Below, piece after piece: positions 44,943-53,182 of a stretch of DNA of 64,000 nt. Origin of the DNA: Azovibrio restrictus (GTDB lineage: Bacteria > Bacteroidota > Bacteroidia > Chitinophagales > Chitinophagaceae). Numbering within the stretch: position 1 is the first letter of the stretch; the number at the start of each line of letters is the position of its first letter. Below the pieces are notes generated by a model, which saw only the letters and a list, made by a program, of their open reading frames with translations, was not told where the DNA came from and made no database searches. Made by a program: the position numbers and the translations under genes. The stretch spans positions 1 through 64,000 of the forward strand of contig JANLJF010000016.1 in NCBI GenBank assembly GCA_029255605.1, in the 5' to 3' direction.

Positions 44943-45782
44943 TTATAGAAGGTTCAGCCTGTTATTGACACCTGCCGTAAATACGATGAACATTTTTTCA
45001 TAATCGGGTACACGCACACGCTGTTCCAGCACCGATTGCGGTTGCATACGTTGTATTTTCCTGAACAATGCATAATAATACCGGTATGCGGTATAAACTC
45101 CCAAACGTGCTTTCCATGGCAGCTTACGTATCCCTGTGAGTGCGGCTTTAAAATCGGCTTCAATATCGTGTTCTATCTTCTTCTTGCTCTGTATGTCAAA
45201 GCGGTAAAAATCCAGCTCCGGAAAATAAGTACGGTTCAGGTTGTTGTAGTCCGACTGTATATCCCGTAGGAAATTTATCTTTTGAAAGGCTGCGCCTAGT
45301 TTCCGTGCGCCTTGTTGCAATTCATCATACTTCTTCATGTCCCCTTCGCAGAAAACACAGAGGCACATCAGCCCCACCACTTCTGCCGAACCATATACAT
45401 ATTCATCCAGCTCATGCACCGTGTTATAGTCCGTTTTGTGCAGGTCCAGCTTCATGCTGTGCAGGAAGGCGGTGATGAGTTCATAAGGTATGTTATATGT
45501 ATGCACCACATGCTGAAAGCTATGCAGCACCGGGTTCAGGCTGATGCCACGCGATACCGCCAGCCAGGTATCACGTTCAAATTCATCCAGCAGTGTTGCC
45601 TTATCGTGCTCGTGAAAGGTATCTACTATTTCATCTGCCAGCCTTACAAAGCCATAGATGTCATGTATCGGGCCTCGCAGGTCTTTATGCAACAGCTTAA
45701 TGGCACTTGAAAAAGACGTGCTGTATTGCTGCGTTATTATCTTGCTGCAGGCATGGCTCACACTATGAAAAATGGACATCAT
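44943..45782 (-). CDS. crtB: Phytoene synthase, squalene/phytoene synthase family
   Basis: The 279-residue protein joins two geranylgeranyl diphosphates to phytoene. It has the two aspartate motifs of the family: D50-E-I-V-D54 in the first half and R-D-I-Q-S-D-Y near residue 165. The neighbouring crtI and idi genes support phytoene rather than squalene synthase. Start is at ATG 45782 or the next ATG three bases downstream. It lies 4 bases downstream of the crtI stop and 10 bases upstream of idi, so all are one transcript. The motif F-L-R-D-I is the second substrate-binding segment. Confidence 0.95.
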   Translation of the reverse strand: MMSIFHSVSHACSKIITQQYSTSFSSAIKLLHKDLRGPIHDIYGFVRLADEIVDTFHEHDKATLLDEFERDTWLAVSRGISLNPVLHSFQHVVHTYNIPYELITAFLHSMKLDLHKTDYNTVHELDEYVYGSAEVVGLMCLCVFCEGDMKKYDELQQGARKLGAAFQKINFLRDIQSDYNNLNRTYFPELDFYRFDIQSKKKIEHDIEADFKAALTGIRKLPWKARLGVYTAYRYYYALFRKIQRMQPQSVLEQRVRVPDYEKMFIVFTAGVNNRLNLL

Positions 45783-45786
45783 AAGC

Positions 45787-47265
45787 TCAGGCAGTTTTGA
45801 GTGTTTTCTTTTTAAGAATCTGTTTGGCTACTATCTCTCCCGATATCAGTGCGGGCGGCACACCCGGTCCCGGTACAGTCAGTTGCCCGGTATAATACAG
45901 GTTGTGCAGTTTTTTATTGCGTATGGATGGTTTGAGCAATGCAGTTTGCCGCAGTGTATTGGCCAGGCCATAGGCATTACCCTTAAAGGCATTATAATCG
46001 GTTACAAAATCGTTGTGTGCATAGCTGCGTATGTAGGTAATATGCGGCTTTATATCAATGCCTGTACGCTGCGCTATACGTCGTATGGCTGTTTCAAAAT
46101 ACTGATTGCGTATGGCTTCAGTATCTTCCATGCCCGGCGCTATGGGTATTAGTATAAAGAGGTTTTCACATCCTTCGGGCGCTACGCTAACATCTGTTTT
46201 TGATGGGCAGCATACATACATCAGTGGCTCATCGGGCCATTGAGGCTTTGTGTACAGCGCTGCAGCGTGCGCATCGAAGGGCGCATCAAAAAACAGGTTG
46301 TGGTGTTGCAGGTTTTCTATTTTTCTATCGATACCTACATAATACAGCAGGCACGATGGGGCCATCTCGCGTTTGTCCCAATAGCCATCGCTGTAGTTCC
46401 TGTATGCATCCGGCAATAGTTCTGCTTCTGCATGGTGATAATCGCAGGCAAGGATGATGTTATCTGCATTCAGGTCTTGCCTGTCGGTAGATACAATGCC
46501 CGCTTCATGGCCCCATGCTTTAATGCCGGTGACAGTTTCATTAAATTGAAACTGTACACCTAGTTCTGTTGCCAACTGATGCATGGCATTGGCTACCTGC
46601 ACCATGCCACCCATAGGGTACCAAGTGCCCAGCTTCATGTCGGCATAGTTCATCATGCTGTATAATGCCGGTGTATTGCGTGGCAATGCACCGAGGAATA
46701 ATATCGGGAACTCTACCAGTTGCTGCAGCTTGGGGTGCTTGAAATACCGGCGCACATGCTTGTGCATCGATGTCAGCATATCTATGCGCAACAGTGAGCG
46801 CATTACATCTGTACGCATAAACTCAGTAACGGATAACCCCGGCTGGTATATAAAATGATTGAAGGCTGCGTCGTATTTATACGCTGCTTCATTCAGAAAG
46901 GCATCCAGCTTTTCAGCCGCGCCTGTTTCGTGTTGTTCAAACAGGTTACGCAGTTCCCGGTAGTCGCTGGGAATATCTGTCATACCATCTTCCCAGAATA
47001 CGCGGTATGATGGTGATAGTCTTTCCAACTGATAGTAGTCGGCAGGTGTTTTGCCAAACTGTGCAAAGAACCGTTCAAATACATCGGGCATCCAGTACCA
47101 GCTAGGACCCATATCGAAGGTGAAGCCATTTGCCGAAAATGCTCTTGCCCTGCCACCAGCTGTGCTGTGTTTTTCAACCACCGTCACTTGTACACCTTCT
47201 TTTGCAAGAAAGCATGCAGCCGACATGCCCGCAAACCCACTTCCTATGACGATAGCTTTTTTCAA
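45787..47265 (-). CDS. crtI: Phytoene desaturase, CrtI type
   Basis: The 492-residue FAD enzyme introduces double bonds into phytoene, giving lycopene or an earlier desaturation product. The N-terminal dinucleotide motif is V-I-G-S-G-F-A-G-M, followed by E-K and G-G-R-A-R. The C-terminal signature reads L-T-V-P-G-P-G-V-P and leads to A-L-I-S-G. Length is typical of bacterial CrtI. The gene lies 18 bases after the ECF sigma factor gene and 4 bases before crtB. A cyclase or hydroxylase gene is not in this window, so the final carotenoid cannot be read here. Confidence 0.96.
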   Translation of the reverse strand: MKKAIVIGSGFAGMSAACFLAKEGVQVTVVEKHSTAGGRARAFSANGFTFDMGPSWYWMPDVFERFFAQFGKTPADYYQLERLSPSYRVFWEDGMTDIPSDYRELRNLFEQHETGAAEKLDAFLNEAAYKYDAAFNHFIYQPGLSVTEFMRTDVMRSLLRIDMLTSMHKHVRRYFKHPKLQQLVEFPILFLGALPRNTPALYSMMNYADMKLGTWYPMGGMVQVANAMHQLATELGVQFQFNETVTGIKAWGHEAGIVSTDRQDLNADNIILACDYHHAEAELLPDAYRNYSDGYWDKREMAPSCLLYYVGIDRKIENLQHHNLFFDAPFDAHAAALYTKPQWPDEPLMYVCCPSKTDVSVAPEGCENLFILIPIAPGMEDTEAIRNQYFETAIRRIAQRTGIDIKPHITYIRSYAHNDFVTDYNAFKGNAYGLANTLRQTALLKPSIRNKKLHNLYYTGQLTVPGPGVPPALISGEIVAKQILKKKTLKTA

Positions 47266-47283
47266 CGTGCGTGAAGTTATTGT

Positions 47284-47781
47284 TTATCGGTCCAGTTGAG
47301 ACATTAATGTTTTCCGTGCAAAGTGTATCCGGCTCTTCACAGTACCAAGTGGCTCTTGCAGCAGGTCGGCTATCTCCTGGTATTTATAGCCTGTGTAGTG
47401 CAACTCAAAGCACAGGCGGAATATCTGCGGTAACCCATCTATCGCTTTTTTCACCTCCCCAAGCCGCATATTATTCCAGCCTTCATTATATACTGCTTTT
47501 TGGGTGCTGTACATCAGGGCATCGGCAGGTACATCGCCTGACACCTTGAAGAACTTTTTACTGCGCCGGTAGTTATTGATGAAAATATTGCGCATTATAG
47601 TGTAGAGCCATGCCTTCAAGTTGGTGCCAAACTGGTATTTCTCTTTGTTCATCAGGGCGCGCATCATGGTTTCCTGGAAGAGGTCCTGCGCATCTTCATG
47701 ATCGCGTGTAAGCGTTATGGCATAAGGCTTCAGAAAGTCGCCGTGGCGCACTACCATGTTATTAAAGTCAGCAGCAGTCAT
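47284..47781 (-). CDS. ECF-type RNA polymerase sigma factor next to carotenoid genes
   Basis: The protein has 165 residues from ATG 47781; the open frame upstream to 47931 runs through the regulatory gap and has no sigma-factor similarity. Region 2 (about 20-85) contains D-A-Q-D-L-F-Q-E-T and W-L-Y-T-I-M-R-N-I-F-I-N-N-Y-R-R, and region 4 (about 110-160) includes G-Y-K-Y-Q-E-I-A-D-L-L and G-T-V-K-S-R-I-H-F-A-R-K. No anti-sigma gene is next to it. It follows the CarH-type regulator (160-base gap) and precedes crtI (18-base gap), so regulation of the sigma gene by light and B12 is likely; this resembles LitR/LitS of Streptomyces. Confidence 0.9.
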   Translation of the reverse strand: MTAADFNNMVVRHGDFLKPYAITLTRDHEDAQDLFQETMMRALMNKEKYQFGTNLKAWLYTIMRNIFINNYRRSKKFFKVSGDVPADALMYSTQKAVYNEGWNNMRLGEVKKAIDGLPQIFRLCFELHYTGYKYQEIADLLQEPLGTVKSRIHFARKTLMSQLDR

Positions 47782-47941
47782 ACATTTTTTGTTTAACTGT
47801 TTATGGTGTAAAGTTAAACACTCATACCATCTGCCAAAATAGTTTTTGTTTATAGTTACTGTGGTCTTTATTAAACAAGACGTGCGGGCATATGGTTTCT
47901 CAACCAGAATGGCCATTAGCGTATATATCAATAAGAAAGGA
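47782..47941 (-). promoter_or_regulatory. Regulatory gap before the ECF sigma gene, with inverted repeat
   Basis: This 160-base gap separates the CarH-type regulator gene from the sigma gene. It has an 8-bp inverted repeat, TGTTTAAC (47790-47797) and GTTAAACA (47813-47820), with a 15-base spacer, and a further TTAAACA at 47871-47877. On the minus strand the last two read TGTTTAA in direct orientation. It is a candidate operator for the regulator or promoter for the sigma factor. No clear housekeeping -33/-7 pair was seen. Confidence 0.5.
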
Positions 47942-48841
47942 TTAACTAAGGCTCAGGATATAATTCTTAACCTGCTGCAAGGAATAAAAAGGTACTATGC
48001 GCGGGTGGCTCTGCAGCTTGGTATGCTTCAGCATACTGCCCGATACGAGGATGGTAATACCGGGTAATGTTTCGGTCAGTTTCTTCAGATACTTATTGCT
48101 GTCAAATTCGGAAGCCACAGATGTAAGGTGGATAAAAGCATAGTCCGGCTTTTTCATTTCTGCGGTCAGTTGCACATCTTTTACCGGCGAATTAGGGCCG
48201 AGATAGATGGGTTTCTTTCCATGCTTCAGCAAAAGATAGTGCACATACATCAGGCCTATGTCGTGTATCTCTCCTTCGGGCAGGAATAATAGTACAGACG
48301 GGCCGGCATCCGGATTTTTGGGTAGTTGTTCTATAGCAAGGGCCAGTTTGCGATACACGATATTACTCATAATATGCTCCTGCGCCGGAAATATGCGGTC
48401 GGTCATCCACATGATCCCCACCTTTTCCAGGAAGGAAAACAGCAAGCGTTCCACAGCCATTTCTATACCGTTCTTTTTAATGTAGGCGGTTATCAGCGCT
48501 TCAAAGAGGTCGGTATCCAGGGTCAGCATCGTTTCCAGCATCTTGTTTACCTGTGCCTGCAGCTGGAATTCCTGGTCATTTATTTTATTGATTACATTAT
48601 TGATCTCCTCCTCGCTCATTTCCTGTATGCGCGATATCTTATAACCGTAATCATTAAGGAGGGCTATGCGCAGCGCATATTTCAGGTCGGTAGCATCATA
48701 ATACCGGATATTGGTTGGGGTACGCTTAGGCTGCAATATGCCATAGCGTTGCTCCCATATGCGTATGGTATGTGCTTTGATGCCTGTCAGGTTTTCTATA
48801 TCCCTGATGCTGAAACGGTTCATATCTGCTGTAATACCCAC
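47942..48841 (-). CDS. MerR-family, adenosylcobalamin-dependent photoreceptor repressor, CarH type
   Basis: The 299-residue protein has an N-terminal MerR DNA-binding domain (about 8-80, with H-T-I-R-I-W-E-Q-R-Y-G), a four-helix bundle (about 95-170) and a cobalamin-binding domain (about 180-299). The bundle carries Trp145-x9-Glu155-His156, the motif that caps the 5'-deoxyadenosyl group in CarH. The B12 motif is E191-x-H193-x-x-G196, where His193 is the lower axial ligand, followed by V-S-G-S late in the domain. In characterised CarH proteins, B12-bound tetramers repress in the dark and light breaks the Co-C bond and the tetramer. The gene sits 18 bases after the SRPBCC gene and 160 bases before the ECF sigma gene. 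A start at the seventh codon is also possible. Confidence 0.92.
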   Translation of the reverse strand: MGITADMNRFSIRDIENLTGIKAHTIRIWEQRYGILQPKRTPTNIRYYDATDLKYALRIALLNDYGYKISRIQEMSEEEINNVINKINDQEFQLQAQVNKMLETMLTLDTDLFEALITAYIKKNGIEMAVERLLFSFLEKVGIMWMTDRIFPAQEHIMSNIVYRKLALAIEQLPKNPDAGPSVLLFLPEGEIHDIGLMYVHYLLLKHGKKPIYLGPNSPVKDVQLTAEMKKPDYAFIHLTSVASEFDSNKYLKKLTETLPGITILVSGSMLKHTKLQSHPRIVPFYSLQQVKNYILSLS

Positions 48842-48859
48842 GGTAGTAGCATTTCAAGG

Positions 48860-49351
48860 TTAAACATTCAATGAAACTGAATTGTTTGGCACCTTACTGA
48901 AAAGCGATTCGATCTGCCGGTACCGGTAGTCAAATATACCTTCTAATTGGCGTTTCAGGAAAAGGCGGTGCGCCAGGTCGCCAATAAAATACAATGGCAG
49001 GCGATAATGCACCAGGTCGGTCATCCACACGCCTTCCGCCGTTGCTTCAAAATAGTGCTGGTGATGCCACAGGCTGTAAGGCCCTATGCGTTGCTCATCC
49101 ACAAATCTCTTATGGTGTTCTACATGGGTTATTTCTGTCATCCAGTACAATGGAATACCTAATATGGGCGATACCTTGTAGGTGATGATTTGCCCGGCAT
49201 AGATGCCATGTTTTGAAGACCCGGATGTGATGCGGAAGTTCATATAAGACGGCGTAATGGCAGCCAGGTTATCGGGGCTGGAAAAGAAAGCCCACAATTC
49301 TTCCATACTGCTATGTATCAGTTGCTTTCGCTCTATTTTATATACGGCCAT
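48860..49351 (-). CDS. SRPBCC-family ligand-binding protein
   Basis: The 163-residue protein has the helix-grip fold of the SRPBCC/START group. Motifs include W-A-F-F-S-S-P-D-N-L near residue 25, and T-Y-K-V-S-P-I and W-M-T-E-I-T in the strands. It has no signal peptide, and such proteins bind hydrophobic ligands. It is the first gene of the carotenoid group and lies 18 bases before the CarH-type gene. Related proteins are often encoded in Bacteroidota carotenoid clusters, so a role in handling a carotenoid or precursor is plausible but not proven. Its last codon and stop contain one of the TGTTTAA sequences of this cluster. Confidence 0.85.
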   Translation of the reverse strand: MAVYKIERKQLIHSSMEELWAFFSSPDNLAAITPSYMNFRITSGSSKHGIYAGQIITYKVSPILGIPLYWMTEITHVEHHKRFVDEQRIGPYSLWHHQHYFEATAEGVWMTDLVHYRLPLYFIGDLAHRLFLKRQLEGIFDYRYRQIESLFSKVPNNSVSLNV

Positions 49352-49452
49352 GATAATGAAACAATTAAAGCACCATAATGTTTAATGCTACCATAGAGAT
49401 ATACAATAAGCATCGTGCCTGCAAAACAACGTAACTTCGGTAAGAGGTTTTT
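49352..49452. promoter_or_regulatory. Divergent promoter region of the carotenoid operon and the VWA gene
   Basis: This 101-base region must drive the carotenoid group leftwards and the VWA gene rightwards. It contains a TGTTTAA at 49379-49385, the same 7-mer as in the gap before the sigma gene. A -7-like TAACTTCG is at 49432-49439 on the plus strand. No strong consensus -33/-7 pair points to the carotenoid side. Confidence 0.5.
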
Positions 49453-50547
49453 ATGAAAGGGATATTATTTACGAAATTTGAGGAAGGGGATAAGCGTACA
49501 CCATTTCAGAAGTTGCTGGATATTTTTATGGAGTTGCTGCAATATACCAACGGCGACCCTTCCGAAGCACTGGACTGGTTGACGCAACTGGATGCGCAGT
49601 ACCATCTTACAGGTGATGATTACGGCATAGGCGATTTTATAGAAGACCTGAAACAAAATGGTTACCTGAAAGAAACAGAAGAAACAGGTGCCTACAAGAT
49701 AACTGCCAAGTCGGAACAAAGCATCCGCAAGCGCTCGCTCGATGAGATATTTGGCAAGCTGAAGAAAACCAAACAGGGCAACCACCATACTTTTAAAAGC
49801 GGGCAGGGCGATGAACTGAACCCCGAAACCCGCCCCTATGAATTTGGCGATGCGCTGGAAGCTATAGACTATACCGGCAGCCTCAAGAATTCATTTGTAA
49901 ACCACGGCATAGATGGCTTCACAATGAAGCAGGATGACCTTGAAATTCATGAGATGGATTTCAAGACACAAACCTCTACCGTGCTGATGATAGATATCTC
50001 TCACTCCATGATATTGTACGGCGAAGACCGTATCACCCCTGCCAAGCGGGTGGCTATGGCATTGAGCGAGCTGATAACCACACGCTATCCTAAAGACACG
50101 CTGGATATTGTAGTATTTGGCAATGATGCCTGGCAGATAGAAATGAAAGACCTGCCTTACCTGCAGGTAGGGCCTTATCATACCAATACGGTAGCGGGAC
50201 TGGAACTGGCAATGGATATACTACGCCGCCGCAAAAACCCCAATAAGCAGGTGTTTATGATAACGGATGGCAAGCCTACCTGCCTGAAAGTGGGCAACAA
50301 ATATTACAAGAACAGCTTTGGTATAGATAGTAAGATACTGAACCGCACGCTGAACCTGGCGGGGCAAATGCGCAGGCTCAAGATACCTGTCATCACCTTT
50401 ATGATAGCCAACGACCCTTACCTGCAATCGTTCGTACGCAACTTTACAGAGGTAAATAATGGCAAGGCGTTCTATTCCTCGCTCGATGGTTTGGGCCAGT
50501 TTATATTTGAAGATTACGAGCGCAATAAGCGCAAGCGCGTCAGGTAG
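49453..50547 (+). CDS. VWA-domain protein
   Basis: The 364-residue cytosolic protein has a long N-terminal part and a von Willebrand A domain (about residues 175-350) with the metal-ion-dependent adhesion site D181-I-S-H-S185, then T in the following helix and M-I-T-D-G for the last metal ligand. Similar proteins act with MoxR-type AAA ATPases, but no such gene is next to it. It is divergent from the carotenoid operon with a shared 101-base region, so it may be controlled by the same regulator. It is convergent with pyrH, 6 bases away. Confidence 0.88.
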   Translation: MKGILFTKFEEGDKRTPFQKLLDIFMELLQYTNGDPSEALDWLTQLDAQYHLTGDDYGIGDFIEDLKQNGYLKETEETGAYKITAKSEQSIRKRSLDEIFGKLKKTKQGNHHTFKSGQGDELNPETRPYEFGDALEAIDYTGSLKNSFVNHGIDGFTMKQDDLEIHEMDFKTQTSTVLMIDISHSMILYGEDRITPAKRVAMALSELITTRYPKDTLDIVVFGNDAWQIEMKDLPYLQVGPYHTNTVAGLELAMDILRRRKNPNKQVFMITDGKPTCLKVGNKYYKNSFGIDSKILNRTLNLAGQMRRLKIPVITFMIANDPYLQSFVRNFTEVNNGKAFYSSLDGLGQFIFEDYERNKRKRVR

Positions 50548-50553
50548 CGGTTA

Positions 50554-51264
50554 TCAGCTTACCAGCGTACCCAGCGATTTGCCTTCAATCACACTTTGCA
50601 GGTTGCCCGGTGTGTTCATATCAAACACGATGATGGGCAGGTTATTTTCCTGGCACAATGTGAAGGCGGTCATATCCATCACCTTCAGGCCTTGGCTGAT
50701 AACCTCTGAAAAGGTAAGTTTTTCGAAGCGTTTAGCGGTTGGGTCTTTTTCAGGGTCGGCAGTATAGATGCCATCTACACGTGTACCTTTCAATATCACA
50801 TCGGCATTTATTTCTATAGCTCTTAGTGAGCCGGCAGTATCTGTAGTGAAGTATGGATTACCCGTACCTGCGCCGAAGATAACTACACGGCCTTTTTCCA
50901 GGTGGCGGATGGCACGGCGGCGGATGTAAGGCTCTGCTACCTGCTCCATTTTTATAGCGCTTTGCAGGCGTGTTTTAACGCCTATCTTTTCCAGCGATGC
51001 CTGCAGTGCCATACCGTTGATAACGGTGGCCAGCATGCCCATATAGTCGCCCTGCGCACGCTCGATGCCGGTTTCAGCCTCGTTCATACCGCGATATATA
51101 TTACCGCCGCCTATAACTACGGCTACCTGCACGCCCAGGTCGCTGATGGCCTTTATATCAATAGCATACTGCTCCAGCATTTTCGGATCGAGCCCATAGC
51201 TGCGGTCACCCATTAAAGATTCACCAGATAATTTCAGCAGCACTCTATTGTATTTAGGAAGCAT
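50554..51264 (-). CDS. pyrH: UMP kinase
   Basis: The 236-residue enzyme phosphorylates UMP to UDP in pyrimidine nucleotide synthesis. It belongs to the amino-acid kinase fold, with K-L-S-G-E-S-L-M-G near the start, V-V-I-G-G-G-N-I and the D-G-I-Y-T-A-D-P segment. Length and motifs match the bacterial hexameric enzyme. The gene ends 6 bases from the convergent VWA gene, so their transcripts meet there; no clear hairpin was seen between them. Confidence 0.96.
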   Translation of the reverse strand: MLPKYNRVLLKLSGESLMGDRSYGLDPKMLEQYAIDIKAISDLGVQVAVVIGGGNIYRGMNEAETGIERAQGDYMGMLATVINGMALQASLEKIGVKTRLQSAIKMEQVAEPYIRRRAIRHLEKGRVVIFGAGTGNPYFTTDTAGSLRAIEINADVILKGTRVDGIYTADPEKDPTAKRFEKLTFSEVISQGLKVMDMTAFTLCQENNLPIIVFDMNTPGNLQSVIEGKSLGTLVS

Positions 51265-51324
51265 TTTGGAAGGCTATAATTTGCTGCAAAGAAAGAAAAT
51301 AAATTCCTAAAATGGTACATAGGT

Positions 51325-53124
51325 TTAATCCTTAAATGACCAGACTTCCATGTGTTTCACCAGCAACCATTTGTCGCTGCCGGGGTTCTTCAGGTAGATG
51401 TCCACTTTTCGGGCTTCGTCGTAGGCAATGCTTACATCAAAGGAAAAATCTTTGGTCTCGTTATCATTCAGGAAGCGGTGTATGCGCAGCATCCGTGTGC
51501 GCAACACATTATTGTCTTTATCCAAAAACTGGGCGGTAAACTGCGGCATTTTCCATTGTGTCCACTCTTTACCGCCGGTGCTGATGGTGGCCTTTATCCT
51601 GAGCCAGTTGGCCGCATTTTTATCTACCGGCAAGCTGAACTTATTACTGAATTCCATACCGCTGCCGATGTAGAATGAGTCTTCAGGATGGATATCCGTA
51701 TTGAAGTCGTGGGTGTAGATTAGCTTCAGGTTTTCAGGGGTGCCTGAAAAAAGCTCGTCTGTATCTTTCAGCTTTTCCACTTCATCCCTGTTCTCAATAT
51801 GCCAGCGGCCTACCACGCGCCAGTAATAGGCACGGCTCATGCCGTCAGAATCGTACAGCCCTGGTGCCGCATGGGCGTTCACCGTAAACCATACATTGAC
51901 ATAGCAGAACAGTATGATGAAAGGCGTGAGCATCCACCTCAACACTTTACGTTCTGCCAGTTGCTGTAGCAGGTAGCCCAGCGGTAAGAACATAAAAGGA
52001 TAGCTCTGTATCATAGCCCTGCCACCAGTGCCACCATACCACCATATATCCCATGCAGATACAATATACAGGTTCAGCAGGCAGAAGGACAGGATGGCTA
52101 CTTTGTTGCGCCCCCGCTTCAGGAAGGGGATAATGCCTATCAAAGAAAAGAGCATGACAGGTGTATAGGTAAGCCAGCCGCTGCGTGCGCTCAATGTATA
52201 GTCGAACAGGTGCGGATGCAGCCATGAAAAGGTCTTGTCGCTGCCATAGCTGTATACCAGCCAGTGGCTACTGGCATATTTCCAGTATATGAGTTGTATG
52301 CTGCCGATGAGTATAACGCATACGACGGCTACCGTTAGTTTGGATAAGTGCGTTTTGAAAAACAGTATCTTCCCCTTGATAGCTGTAGCAGATATAGACT
52401 CCATATCCCATAGCAAGGGTATCAGCGCGCATATCATTTCAGAAGGGCGGATGAGTATGGCAAGGCCGCATAATACACCTATGGCTATCGCATATTTATA
52501 ATCAGGCTTCTTATAGAAGCGGATGACACACAGCAACAGCAGGGCATAGAGTGTAAACAACCAGGCATGCGTTTGTGCACCATCTATAGCCGAGTAGTTA
52601 AGATAGTTGCTACCAATGACCAGTATGAGCAGCAGAATGGCCGTTACCTTATCTGAAAAATAATGGAGCAGCACCCTTCTGTATAGCCACACGCCCAGCA
52701 GCGATATGAGCAGGCTGCCTACCTGCATGGCAAACTGGTAGGGCTTTGAAAACCCATCGGCTGGGTAACCTAACGGTTCTGCAGAAAGATGTGCGATGGT
52801 AAATAACGGCAGGTACATGAACGCCATACCGCTGGAATAGGTCATTACGCAACTGCCATCTGCCGCACGGGTAAACTGCATGATCTCAGGAGTAGGCTCA
52901 TACTTCTGTCGTATGCTATCTGCAAAGGATTGGTACTTGAGGTCTTTATAGATAAAGATAGAAGGCAGGTACCAGTAATAACCGCTTACATCCCAGCCTA
53001 TAGCTGCTTCGCCCTGCCGCTTATCCCATTTGGGATAAAAGATGAAACAGCAATACAGCATTACAGTGGTGCAGAGCAAGTAAGCTATTTTCGATAGCAT
53101 ATAGATAGATAGGTTAGGCAACAT
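51325..53124 (-). CDS. Large multi-pass membrane protein, GT39/PMT-like
   Basis: This protein has 599 residues from ATG 53124; an ATG at 53136 adds four residues but lies in the right arm of the gcvT terminator hairpin, and ATG 53100 is a further alternative. The N-terminal two thirds hold about ten membrane helices, with an early periplasmic loop D-V-S-G-Y-Y-W-Y-L-P resembling the acidic first loop of GT39-type glycosyltransferases. The last 150 residues form a soluble, beta-rich domain on the outer side. Such proteins use polyprenyl-linked sugars to glycosylate proteins or lipids. The family call is moderate. It follows gcvT on the same strand. Confidence 0.7.
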   Translation of the reverse strand: MLPNLSIYMLSKIAYLLCTTVMLYCCFIFYPKWDKRQGEAAIGWDVSGYYWYLPSIFIYKDLKYQSFADSIRQKYEPTPEIMQFTRAADGSCVMTYSSGMAFMYLPLFTIAHLSAEPLGYPADGFSKPYQFAMQVGSLLISLLGVWLYRRVLLHYFSDKVTAILLLILVIGSNYLNYSAIDGAQTHAWLFTLYALLLLCVIRFYKKPDYKYAIAIGVLCGLAILIRPSEMICALIPLLWDMESISATAIKGKILFFKTHLSKLTVAVVCVILIGSIQLIYWKYASSHWLVYSYGSDKTFSWLHPHLFDYTLSARSGWLTYTPVMLFSLIGIIPFLKRGRNKVAILSFCLLNLYIVSAWDIWWYGGTGGRAMIQSYPFMFLPLGYLLQQLAERKVLRWMLTPFIILFCYVNVWFTVNAHAAPGLYDSDGMSRAYYWRVVGRWHIENRDEVEKLKDTDELFSGTPENLKLIYTHDFNTDIHPEDSFYIGSGMEFSNKFSLPVDKNAANWLRIKATISTGGKEWTQWKMPQFTAQFLDKDNNVLRTRMLRIHRFLNDNETKDFSFDVSIAYDEARKVDIYLKNPGSDKWLLVKHMEVWSFKD

Positions 53125-53127
53125 GAA

Positions 53128-53155
53128 AATAGCCATTCAAATCTGAATGGCTATT
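53128..53155 (-). terminator. Terminator after gcvT, overlapping the next gene's possible start
   Basis: A perfect 12-bp stem (53128-53139 with 53144-53155) with a 4-base loop, followed by four T residues on the minus strand. It contains the ATG at 53136, which argues for a later start of the membrane protein gene. Confidence 0.75.
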
Positions 53156-53182
53156 CATTTACTGTCTGTGCAGTGTCATTTT

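Noticed and set aside
47782..47931. N-terminal extension of the sigma factor to 47931
   Set aside because: The extra codons have no sigma-factor similarity and cover the inverted repeat; ATG 47781 gives a normal ECF length.
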